From the NCBI RefSeq assembly GCF_900537065.1, contig NZ_UNRC01000005.1:1-64000 (forward strand): 64,000 nt of DNA, in the 5' to 3' direction. Under the pieces are notes generated by a model that was not told where the DNA came from, ran no database searches, and was given only the letters and a program-made list of their open reading frames with translations. This document shows, piece after piece, positions 36,620 through 44,499 of the stretch; position 1 is the first letter of the stretch; every line of letters starts with the position of its first letter. The stretch is from Sphingorhabdus sp. Alg239-R122. Lineage in GTDB: Bacteria; Pseudomonadota; Alphaproteobacteria; Sphingomonadales; Sphingomonadaceae. Both the position numbers and the translations under genes were made by a program.

Positions 36620-38812
36620 ATGCGCATCTCCACACTTGCTCTATTGCTTGGAACTATATCCATGACAGCCACTGCTCCTGCTCTTGCCAAACATCATGAA
36701 GAAAAAGCGAATATGCTTTCCTATCCGGAAACGGAGACAGTTGATGTGGTCGATCCGCAATTTGGTGTGGATGTAAAGGATCCGTATCGCTGGCTGGAAG
36801 ATGACGTACGCGTCAATCCCAAAGTGGCAGAATGGGTTAAGGCCCAGAACTCGGTCACGGATGCCTACCTGGAGACTCTGCCGGGCCGTGAGGCACTGGC
36901 AAAGCGGATGCAGGAACTGTTCGATTATGAACGCTTCGGTCTGCCGACCGCGCGCGGTGACAGATATTTCTATACCCGCAATGATGGTCTGCAAAACCAG
37001 TCGGTGCTTTATGTGCGCGACGGGCTGGATGGAAAAGGCAGGGTGCTTGTGGATCCAAATGCATGGGCGGATGATGGCGCAACCGCGCTTGCAGGGTGGG
37101 TGCCATCAGATGACGGGACCAAGCTGCTTTATGCCATTCAGGATGGCGGATCGGACTGGCGTACCGTGAAAGTACTGGATGTTGCCAGCGGCAAAGTCAT
37201 GGACGACACAGTCGAATGGATGAAATTTTCAGGACTGAGCTGGGTTGGCAATGACGGGTTCCTGTATTCACGTTTCCCTGAGCCGGAGGAAGGCGCCGAA
37301 TTCCAGTCACTGAACAAGAATCACGCTGTCTATTATCACAAGCTGGGCACCGCGCAGGCAGAAGACAGGCTTGTCTATGCAACGCCGGACAGGCCGGATC
37401 TGAACAATACGGCCGAAGTGACGTCGGACAATAAATGGGTGGTGGTGACATCATCATCGGGTACTGATGAAAAATATGAAATCACGGTGATGGATATTGG
37501 CGGTGGTAACTGGAGCCCGCGTAAGCTCATCACCGGCTTTGACAATGCGTGGGAATTGATCGACGGGATTGGCGATACGCTCTATTTCCGTACGGATAAA
37601 GACGCACCGCGCCAGCGCATCGTCAAATTTGATATGTCTGCAGCAGGGCCGCAGCCGGTAGAAACTGTGGCGCAACGTGAAGCCACACTGTCGGGCGCAT
37701 CAATTGTCGGCGACAGGCTGATTGTCACTTATATGGAGGATGCCAAATCACTCGCCGAAATGCTGTCGCTGGATGGCGTGAAAGTCGGTGAGATCAACCT
37801 GAATGGCATTGGTACGGCTGGTGGATTTGGCGGTAAACCGGGCAATAACGAGACATTCTATGCCTTTACCAACTTTACCCAGCCAGGGGCAGTATACCGG
37901 CTGGACACCAAGACTGGTGAAAGCACCGTTTTTGCGAAACCTGAACTTGCGTTTGACCCTGATGACTATGTGACCACGCAAAAATTCTACTCATCAAAAG
38001 ACGGTACGAAAATCCCGATGTTTATCGTGCACCGCAAGGATCTGGACCTGACTGGCGGCGCGCCGACACTGCTTTATGGATATGGTGGTTTCAACATTTC
38101 GCTGACGCCATCTTATTCCCCCACCAAAATGGCATGGATAGATGCGGGCGGTGTCTATGCCATGGCCAACCTGCGCGGGGGCGGTGAATATGGCAAAGAC
38201 TGGCATGATGCCGGACGGCTTCAGAACAAGCAGAATGTGTTTGATGATTTTGCCGCTGCCGCAGAATATCTGATCGCCGAAGGTATCAGTGCGAAGGGCA
38301 AGGTTGCCATTGAAGGCCGCTCCAATGGCGGCCTGCTGGTCGGCGCGAGTGTCAACCAACGCCCGGACCTGTTCGCGGCGGGTCATGCCGCAGTCGGCGT
38401 GATGGACATGCTGCGTTTCGACCGCTTTACAGCGGGGCGTTATTGGGTGGATGATTATGGATATCCAAACAAGGAACAGGATTTCCGGAAGTTGCTGAGC
38501 TATTCACCCTATCACAATATCCGTTCCGGCGTGGAATATCCCGCGGTGATAGTCTCTACCGCTGATACCGATGACCGCGTGGTGCCGGGGCACAGTTTCA
38601 AATATACTGCGGCGCTACAGGCTGCGGATACAGGGGATAAACCCAAAATCATCCGCATCGAAACCCGCGCCGGCCACGGTAGCGGCAAGCCGACCGACAA
38701 GATTATCGAGGAATATAGCGATATCTATGCCTTCCTTGCGCATTGGACGGGATTGGACGTTGAAAGCGCAGAAGAGGAAGAATTCACACGTGAAAATATG
38801 CAGGGGGACTGA
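36620..38812 (+). CDS. Periplasmic prolyl oligopeptidase (S9A)
   Basis: This 730-aa protein has a signal peptide (STLALLLGTISMTATAPALA). A seven-bladed propeller region (about 80-430) shields a C-terminal alpha/beta-hydrolase. The catalytic serine is in GRSNGGLLVGASV (about residue 563), the aspartate in DTDDRVVPGHS and the histidine in RAGHGSGKPTDK. It should cut short peptides after proline in the periplasm. The C-terminus is acidic. It stands alone after the rplQ terminator. Confidence 0.95.
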   Translation: MRISTLALLLGTISMTATAPALAKHHEEKANMLSYPETETVDVVDPQFGVDVKDPYRWLEDDVRVNPKVAEWVKAQNSVTDAYLETLPGREALAKRMQELFDYERFGLPTARGDRYFYTRNDGLQNQSVLYVRDGLDGKGRVLVDPNAWADDGATALAGWVPSDDGTKLLYAIQDGGSDWRTVKVLDVASGKVMDDTVEWMKFSGLSWVGNDGFLYSRFPEPEEGAEFQSLNKNHAVYYHKLGTAQAEDRLVYATPDRPDLNNTAEVTSDNKWVVVTSSSGTDEKYEITVMDIGGGNWSPRKLITGFDNAWELIDGIGDTLYFRTDKDAPRQRIVKFDMSAAGPQPVETVAQREATLSGASIVGDRLIVTYMEDAKSLAEMLSLDGVKVGEINLNGIGTAGGFGGKPGNNETFYAFTNFTQPGAVYRLDTKTGESTVFAKPELAFDPDDYVTTQKFYSSKDGTKIPMFIVHRKDLDLTGGAPTLLYGYGGFNISLTPSYSPTKMAWIDAGGVYAMANLRGGGEYGKDWHDAGRLQNKQNVFDDFAAAAEYLIAEGISAKGKVAIEGRSNGGLLVGASVNQRPDLFAAGHAAVGVMDMLRFDRFTAGRYWVDDYGYPNKEQDFRKLLSYSPYHNIRSGVEYPAVIVSTADTDDRVVPGHSFKYTAALQAADTGDKPKIIRIETRAGHGSGKPTDKIIEEYSDIYAFLAHWTGLDVESAEEEEFTRENMQGD

Positions 38813-39147
38813 GGCCCTTTGCCCAAGGGTATAAATCATTTCAAACATGGCATGCGCCAGAACTATTGCCGCTTGCGCTGCGTTGGGTAGGGGAACCTAT
38901 ATTTGAGTGCAGTTTTTTGCGTTTTTTGGAATATTATTCGCTACCCTATTCACAATAATCCAACCTTGGCCTTAATTTTATAGTTATAGATGAAATACTT
39001 ATAGTCACATCCATTGCGTTCATAAAAACATATAGTTTTATGAACAAAACCTGTCGCCAGGGTTCAGTGTGAGGTCAATGCGAATCACCTATAAAGTCCT
39101 TGCAAGCTCGGAAATGGTTCTGGGCAGCATTTGAAAGGACTAGCGTG
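38813..39147. promoter_or_regulatory. AT-rich intergenic region with a 10-bp perfect inverted repeat
   Basis: About 335 bases with no gene. A small stem CCCTT / AAGGG follows the oligopeptidase stop. The striking element is GTTCATAAAA / TTTTATGAAC (39018-39045, 8-base loop), about 100 bases ahead of the Arg-rich protein gene. The surroundings are much more AT-rich than the genes. It may be an operator or a promoter-linked element. Confidence 0.5.
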
Positions 39148-39726
39148 ATGAACAAGTTGAATAAAGCTCTTATCGGAACCGCTGCCGCTGCTGCGATGGC
39201 CGTTTCCGCAACCCCTGCTGTGGCAAAGCACCGCGACAATGACAAGATTGATGCAGGCGATGTTATTGCCGGCGCACTGATTATCGGCGGAATTGCCGCC
39301 ATTGCCAGCGCAGCGAGCAAGAAAGACCGCTATGGTTATAATGACCGCGACTACCGTTATAATGACAACAGGCGTTATAAACGTGGTGATTATTACAGAG
39401 GTGACCGCTATCGTGGTGACCGTTACCGCAGCGACCGTTACCGTGGTGACTATCGTTATGACCGTGCCGGATACCGGTATAATTATGATATCAGCCCGCG
39501 TCGCGCCGTTGAAAAATGTGTCCGCGCTGTGGAGCGGCACTTGCGCCGCCACCGTGCCGATGTAACACAGATCCGCGATGTGGACCGCACACGCTACGGT
39601 TACCGCGTAAAGGGTAATGTGGTATTGCAGACCGGTTACAATGATGACCGCGGCAGGTTCACCTGCGTAGCAAATGGTCAGGGCCGCCCGAGCCTGAGGT
39701 TCAGGGGCCTGTGGAATGGCCGGTAA
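39148..39726 (+). CDS. Exported Arg/Tyr/Asp-rich protein, first of two tandem paralogues
   Basis: This 192-aa protein has a signal peptide (MNKLNKALIGTAAAAAMAVSATPAVA). A short glycine-zipper segment (DAGDVIAGALIIGGIAAIASAASKK, about 34-58) could dip into a membrane. A low-complexity repeat of RGDRY/RSDRY units (about 80-115) leads to a C-terminal domain with two cysteines (EKCVRAVERHLRRH and RFTCVANG). GAAAGGA lies ahead of the ATG; the frame extends upstream to 39100 without support. The function is unknown. It shares layout and the zipper with the next gene. Confidence 0.75.
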   Translation: MNKLNKALIGTAAAAAMAVSATPAVAKHRDNDKIDAGDVIAGALIIGGIAAIASAASKKDRYGYNDRDYRYNDNRRYKRGDYYRGDRYRGDRYRSDRYRGDYRYDRAGYRYNYDISPRRAVEKCVRAVERHLRRHRADVTQIRDVDRTRYGYRVKGNVVLQTGYNDDRGRFTCVANGQGRPSLRFRGLWNGR

Positions 39727-39760
39727 TGCGAAAGGCATGTAAATATATGTAACGCGGCAA

Positions 39761-39792
39761 GGCGGTTCAGACTGGTGACAGGCTGAACCGTC
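39761..39792 (+). terminator. Hairpin between the two paralogues
   Basis: GGCGGTTCAG pairs with CTGAACCGTC (one G-U) around a 12-base loop, past the first paralogue. No T run follows, so it may end or stabilise the first transcript rather than act as a full terminator. Confidence 0.45.
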
Positions 39793-39848
39793 TAGTCATG
39801 TTCCATAAAAGAGCGGGGCTTCCCGCATGAATTTGAAGGGAAACCCAA

Positions 39849-40442
39849 ATGAAACAATCAAAGTTATTTGCAGGCGTCAGTGTCGCTATTGCGATGACCG
39901 CGTCGTCCTTGACACCGGCCATGGCTGCACCCGTCATGGAACCGCTTCCCGCACCGGTCAGTTATAATACGGGGCTTGAGGATCTGAGCTGGTCCCCTGC
40001 CAAAGAAACTGCTGAGCGTCATCGCCGCTATCGTCACCGCCGCCATCGCCATCGCCGCCACCGTGTGGATGCAGGCGATATCATCGCCGGGGTGTTGATA
40101 CTGGGCGGTATAGCCGCTGTTGCTGATGCAGCGAGCAAGAACAAGCGTCGCAGCCGTGACCGCGATTACCGTTATGAACCCAACCAGCGCTATCCGGAGC
40201 AGCGGACCCAAAGCAACGAGTTGAATGCTGCTGCCGATCAGTGCGCTTATGCCGCCGAGGAGCGCGGCGGGCGTGATGCACGCGTGCAGCGCATCGACAA
40301 GGTGGAGCGTGACGGCAACGGCTGGATGGTTGAAGGCAGCATCTCAACACGCAGCGGCAGTGAAGGTTTCAAATGCGGCGTGACGAATGGGCGTATCGAC
40401 TATGTCCAGATTGATGGTGATGGAAGCTATCGCGACGATTAA
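39849..40442 (+). CDS. Exported His/Arg-rich protein, second tandem paralogue
   Basis: This 197-aa protein has a signal peptide (KLFAGVSVAIAMTASSLTPAMA). A His/Arg tract of HRRYRHRRHRHRRHR (about 58-72) is followed at once by VDAGDIIAGVLILGGIAAVADAASK, almost the same glycine-zipper as in the gene before it. The C-terminal domain has two cysteines (ADQCAYAAEER and FKCGVTNG), as in the first copy. The His/Arg tract could bind metal ions or polyanions; this is inference. The stop shares TTAA with the stop of the convergent PepSY gene. Confidence 0.78.
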   Translation: MKQSKLFAGVSVAIAMTASSLTPAMAAPVMEPLPAPVSYNTGLEDLSWSPAKETAERHRRYRHRRHRHRRHRVDAGDIIAGVLILGGIAAVADAASKNKRRSRDRDYRYEPNQRYPEQRTQSNELNAAADQCAYAAEERGGRDARVQRIDKVERDGNGWMVEGSISTRSGSEGFKCGVTNGRIDYVQIDGDGSYRDD

Positions 40443-41182
40443 TCACGCACAGTTTGTGGGGAGGGCGCCGTTTCCATCTTGGGGGCGGCGCTTTTTTTTG
40501 TGCGCAAGGACTTCCTTTTACGGAACAGCAGGATAAAGCCGAACAGCGTGCCGATAAGCGCCAGCGCGGCGAACAGTATCAATACCGGGTGGCTGGTATC
40601 CTCACGCGTTTGCAGGTCCATGATATGCAAGCCCCACATAAAGTCGAATGTCCGCCACAGTCCGCTGCGAGTGGCCAGCGTTTCTCCGGTCTCGGCATCG
40701 ATATAGATGTGTGTGTCATCGCCGAAAACGGCCTGCCATGCAGGGCGCCCGCGTCGCAGCTCAAGCGGGTTTGCGTCTGCCGCAAAATAGGTCACACCCT
40801 TTAAGGCGGCTTCACCTGCATAGGCATTTTGCGCAAAGGCAGATGCCTTGATAGCGGTCAATGGTGGTAAAATGTCACCAGTGGTGCCAGATGCGCGTTT
40901 CTTGCCGCCATCCTGAAACATGATAACCCATACTGGGCCGTCCGCTTGCTGGACAAGACTGGCGCTGGTTATGGCGCGGCCTTTCAGGCTGGGCGGTGCC
41001 GGCGTGAATGGCGCTATGGCGGCAGGCGGCGCTTTTAGATGATTGCCGCGCACCTTTTCAATGGGCTGTGATACCATGAACAGTCCGCTGATGGTCCATA
41101 GCAGTAACGGAATACCGATCAACCAGCCCAGCCAGATATGGAACCTGGCTGTTTTCCTGAAAAAGCCTTGGCTAGTCTTCAT
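40439..41182 (-). CDS. PepSY-domain membrane protein
   Basis: This 247-aa protein has an N-terminal membrane segment (WLGWLIGIPLLLWTISGLFMV), two PepSY-like stretches (ASLVQQADGPVWVIMFQDG, IYIDAETGETLATRSG) and a C-terminal membrane segment (LILFAALALIGTLFGFILLF) followed by a basic tail. It resembles the PiuB/iron-linked PepSY family, often beside TonB receptors, though none is here. The start at 41182 (MKTSQGFF) is preferred over 41308, which would run far into the upstream TRIC gene. It overlaps that gene by 11 bases, suggesting coupling. Confidence 0.82.
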   Translation of the reverse strand: MKTSQGFFRKTARFHIWLGWLIGIPLLLWTISGLFMVSQPIEKVRGNHLKAPPAAIAPFTPAPPSLKGRAITSASLVQQADGPVWVIMFQDGGKKRASGTTGDILPPLTAIKASAFAQNAYAGEAALKGVTYFAADANPLELRRGRPAWQAVFGDDTHIYIDAETGETLATRSGLWRTFDFMWGLHIMDLQTREDTSHPVLILFAALALIGTLFGFILLFRKRKSLRTKKSAAPKMETAPSPQTVRD

Positions 41183-41822
41183 TCCGGCCCCGATAGGTCG
41201 GCAGCCCGAGCTGGTAATGAATAGCGGCTCCGCGCAGTGCAAAGCCGGCAAGGGCGGATATAACTGCGGCAACAGGCGCCGTGACACCGACAAGCGATAG
41301 GATGACAAACATGGTAGCTGCCAGTGCAGCAGCGGTCACATAAAGCTCAGGCCGCATTAATATGGATGGTTCACCAGCCAGAACATCACGGATAATACCG
41401 CCGACACAGGCGGTTATCACGCCCATCATCATGGCGGGCAAGGGGTGGACGCCATATTCGAGCGATTTGGCTGCGCCAAATACGGCATAGGCAGCGAGTC
41501 CTGCAGCATCGAGCCAGTCGAGCGTTTTCCCCTTCCACCAGCGTTCGGGCGTGATCCAGACTAGCAAGACCACGGCCAGAACGGCCATGGGCACCATCGC
41601 ATCTTGTATCCAGAACACCGGTGCATCAATCAGCAGGTCACGGATTGTGCCGCCGCCCACGCCTGTCACGAGTGCGAAAAAGGCGAAGGTCACCAGTGTT
41701 TGCCCCTTGCGCGCTGCCGCCAGTGCTCCGGTCATGGCAAACACGGCAATACCAAACAGGTCCAGCGTAGTCAGGATCGGTCCGATGATGACCTCAGGAG
41801 GGGGCAGTAATGGATTGGTCAT
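41172..41822 (-). CDS. TRIC/UPF0126-family trimeric cation channel
   Basis: This 216-aa membrane protein has about seven hydrophobic segments in two inverted repeats. Each repeat has the family glycine motif: GGGTIRDLLIDAPVFW (about 58) and GGIIRDVLAGEPSILMRPELY (about 143). Such TRIC-type channels conduct monovalent cations. It starts 24 bases after lpdA and is probably read through from the TCA block. Confidence 0.9.
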   Translation of the reverse strand: MTNPLLPPPEVIIGPILTTLDLFGIAVFAMTGALAAARKGQTLVTFAFFALVTGVGGGTIRDLLIDAPVFWIQDAMVPMAVLAVVLLVWITPERWWKGKTLDWLDAAGLAAYAVFGAAKSLEYGVHPLPAMMMGVITACVGGIIRDVLAGEPSILMRPELYVTAAALAATMFVILSLVGVTAPVAAVISALAGFALRGAAIHYQLGLPTYRGRNED

Positions 41823-41846
41823 GCCTCTTTCCTGCCCCTTCTGCGA

Positions 41847-43259
41847 TCAGATATGGATTGGCTTGCCCTGTACTGCCATGGCCGCTTCCTTTACCGCTTC
41901 GCTGTGCGTTGGGTGGGCGTGGCAGGTATAGGCAATATCTTCAGATGTAGCACCAAATTCCATCGCCTGTGCGGCCTGGGCAATCATAGTGCCAGCGACG
42001 GAGGCGATGCACCACACGCCCAGCACGCGGTCGGTCTCGGCATCGGCCACAACCTTCACGAAACCGTCTGGCTCGTGGTTGGTTTTGGCGCGGCTGTTGG
42101 CCATCATAGGGAATTTGCCAACCTTGACTTTGGTCTTGTCGCCGCCGGCTTTTTCAATGGCTTCTTCCGTGGTGAGGCCGACACCGGCGAATTCGGGCAT
42201 GGTGTAGACCACACCCGGGATGATGTCGTGGTTCACGATACCGGTCTGGCCGGCGATATTTTCCGCACAGGCAATGCCTTCGTCCTCGGCCTTGTGCGCG
42301 AGCATCGGACCCGGAACAACGTCGCCGATCGCCCACACACCATCGACTTTGGTGCGGAAATCGTGATCGGTTTCGATCTGGCCGCGCTGGTTGGTTTCGA
42401 GACCGATATTTTCGAGACCAAGACCTTCAGTGTTAGGCTTGCGCCCGATTGAGACAAGCACGCAATCTGCTTCCAATGTCTCTTCGTCTCCCCCCGCTGC
42501 GGGTTCCAGTGTCAGTGTGGCCTTCTTGCCCTTGACCGTGCAGCCGGTGACCTTGGTCTTGAGTTTGAGTTCCATGCCTTGTTTCTTGAATATCTTGGCC
42601 GCTTCCTTGCGCACGTCACCATCCATGCCGGGGAGCAGCTGGTCGAGGAACTCGACCACGGTTACTTCAGCGCCCAGGCGATTCCAGACGGAACCCAGCT
42701 CCAGCCCGATAACGCCGCCGCCGATGACGACCATTTTTTTGGGTACCTTTTTCAGTTCCAGTGCGCCGGTGGAATCAACCACCACCTGCTTGGCATTGTC
42801 AACCTCGACACCCGGCAGCGGGGTTACCGAAGACCCTGTGGCGATAATGATGTTCTTTGCGGTGACGCTCTCGTCTCCAACTTTGATCGTATGGGCATCC
42901 TGAAAGGTGGCAAGCCCCTTTTTCCAGTCTATCTTATTCTTTTTAAACAGAAATTCTATGCCCTTCGTCAGGCCGTCGACCGCGTCGGTCCGCTGGCCAT
43001 GCATCGCAGTTAGGTTAAGCTTGGGTTTCACCTCGATACCCATGCTTTCCATCGCACCGTTCGCCGCCGCGTCGTAATATTCAGACGCGTGCAGCATAGC
43101 CTTGGAAGGAATGCAGCCGACATTGAGGCATGTACCGCCCAGTGTCTCCCGGCTCTCCGCGCAAGCAGTTTTCAGGCCCAGTTGCGCCGCCCGGATCGCG
43201 GCTACATATCCGCCAGGACCCGCACCAATTACCAGAACATCATAATCAAATTCAGACAT
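41847..43259 (-). CDS. lpdA: Dihydrolipoyl dehydrogenase (E3)
   Basis: This 470-aa flavoenzyme re-oxidises lipoyl groups of the 2-oxoglutarate dehydrogenase complex. FAD-binding VIGAGPGGYVAAI is at the N-terminus, the redox disulfide is in GGTCLNVGCIPSK (about 41-53), the NAD-binding motif is VIGGGVIGLELGSV, and the catalytic His-Glu pair is in CHAHPTHSE near the C-terminus. It is 11 bases after sucB, completing the E1-E2-E3 set. Confidence 0.97.
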   Translation of the reverse strand: MSEFDYDVLVIGAGPGGYVAAIRAAQLGLKTACAESRETLGGTCLNVGCIPSKAMLHASEYYDAAANGAMESMGIEVKPKLNLTAMHGQRTDAVDGLTKGIEFLFKKNKIDWKKGLATFQDAHTIKVGDESVTAKNIIIATGSSVTPLPGVEVDNAKQVVVDSTGALELKKVPKKMVVIGGGVIGLELGSVWNRLGAEVTVVEFLDQLLPGMDGDVRKEAAKIFKKQGMELKLKTKVTGCTVKGKKATLTLEPAAGGDEETLEADCVLVSIGRKPNTEGLGLENIGLETNQRGQIETDHDFRTKVDGVWAIGDVVPGPMLAHKAEDEGIACAENIAGQTGIVNHDIIPGVVYTMPEFAGVGLTTEEAIEKAGGDKTKVKVGKFPMMANSRAKTNHEPDGFVKVVADAETDRVLGVWCIASVAGTMIAQAAQAMEFGATSEDIAYTCHAHPTHSEAVKEAAMAVQGKPIHI

Positions 43260-43270
43260 AGAAAATTTCC

Positions 43271-44491
43271 TTAAAGATCAATCAAAAGCCGTGTGGGGTC
43301 TTCAATCGCTTCCTTGATGCGGACGAGGAATGTCACGGCTTCGCGCCCGTCGATAAGGCGGTGGTCATAGCTAAGCGCGAGATACATCATCGGGCGCGCT
43401 TCGATCGAACCATCGGGCATGACAACCGCGCGTTTTTCAATGCGGTGCAGGCCGAGCACAGCCGATTGCGGCGGATTGATGATGGGAGTCGACATAAGCG
43501 AGCCAAACACACCGCCATTTGAAATGGTGAACGTGCCGCCCTGCATTTCTTCCATTTTCAGGCTGCCATCTTTTGCGCGGCGGCCAAAATCACCAATGGT
43601 GTTTTCGATATCGGCAAAGCTCATCTGCTGCGCATTGCGGATCACCGGTACGACAAGCCCGTTGGGCGCGCTGACCGCGACCGAGATATCGACATAATCG
43701 TGATAGACGATTTCCTTGTCATCAATCTGCGCATTGACGGAAGGTACGTCTTTCAGGGCCAGGCAGGCGGCTTTGGCGAAAAAGCCCATAAAGCCCAGGC
43801 GGACACCGTGTTTCTTCTCGAACAGTTCCTTGTACTTTGTACGGGCTTCGATAACCGCTGTCATGTCGACATCATTGAAGGTGGTCAGCAGCGCTGCTGT
43901 ATCCTGTGCAGATTTCAGCCGCTTGGCTATGGTCTGACGCAGGCGCGTCATGCGCACGCGCTCCTCGCCGCGCATATTGGCCGGGGCAGCGGCAGCTTCG
44001 GTGCCCGCCTCTGCCGCAGGTGCAGGTTTCGGGTTCTTTGCTGCAGCCAGCACATCTTCTTTCGTCAGGCGGCCATCGCGGCCCGTGCCCTTGATGCTGC
44101 TGGGGTCAAGCCCGTGTTCCAGCACCAGACGGCGAACGGCGGGTGACAATGTGACCGGCGCGCTATTCGCATCAGGCTGCTGCTTTGCCTTTGTTTCGGT
44201 TTTCGCAGCCGTATCATCGGCTTTCGCGGCGGGCTTCGCTGCGGCCGCACCGCTGCCTGCTTCAATGGTTGCAATCAGTGCGCCGACCTCGACATTATCG
44301 CCCTCGGCAACTTTATGTTCGCCCAGCACACCAGCAGCGGGGGCAGGGACTTCTACCGCAACCTTGTCGGTTTCCAGACTGACGATCGGTTCGTCTACCG
44401 CAACGGCGTCGCCCGGCTGTTTCAACCATTCACCAACTGTTGCCTCGGTAATCGATTCACCCAGTGTGGGTACATTTACATCAATGGCCAT
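43271..44491 (-). CDS. sucB: Dihydrolipoyllysine-residue succinyltransferase (E2 of 2-oxoglutarate dehydrogenase)
   Basis: This 406-aa E2 has a lipoyl domain (about 1-75; lipoyl lysine in [15 protein letters not shown]), an Ala/Pro/Lys-rich linker, a peripheral subunit-binding domain (about 110-145; [29 protein letters not shown]) and a catalytic domain ending with the acetyltransferase motif [14 protein letters not shown]. It passes the succinyl group to CoA. It is 8 bases after sucA. Confidence 0.97.
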   Translation of the reverse strand: MAIDVNVPTLGESITEATVGEWLKQPGDAVAVDEPIVSLETDKVAVEVPAPAAGVLGEHKVAEGDNVEVGALIATIEAGSGAAAAKPAAKADDTAAKTETKAKQQPDANSAPVTLSPAVRRLVLEHGLDPSSIKGTGRDGRLTKEDVLAAAKNPKPAPAAEAGTEAAAAPANMRGEERVRMTRLRQTIAKRLKSAQDTAALLTTFNDVDMTAVIEARTKYKELFEKKHGVRLGFMGFFAKAACLALKDVPSVNAQIDDKEIVYHDYVDISVAVSAPNGLVVPVIRNAQQMSFADIENTIGDFGRRAKDGSLKMEEMQGGTFTISNGGVFGSLMSTPIINPPQSAVLGLHRIEKRAVVMPDGSIEARPMMYLALSYDHRLIDGREAVTFLVRIKEAIEDPTRLLIDL

Positions 44492-44499
44492 GATATTTT

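Noticed and set aside
39148-39726. The RGDRY repeat as a CRISPR or satellite array
   Set aside because: The repeats are 12-15 bases, in coding phase and without spacers.
39085-39738. Minus-strand frame rich in Val/Thr/Ile that looks membrane-like
   Set aside because: It is the antisense of the RGDRY repeats of the plus-strand exported protein; GAC/CGT codons read backward give Val/Thr.
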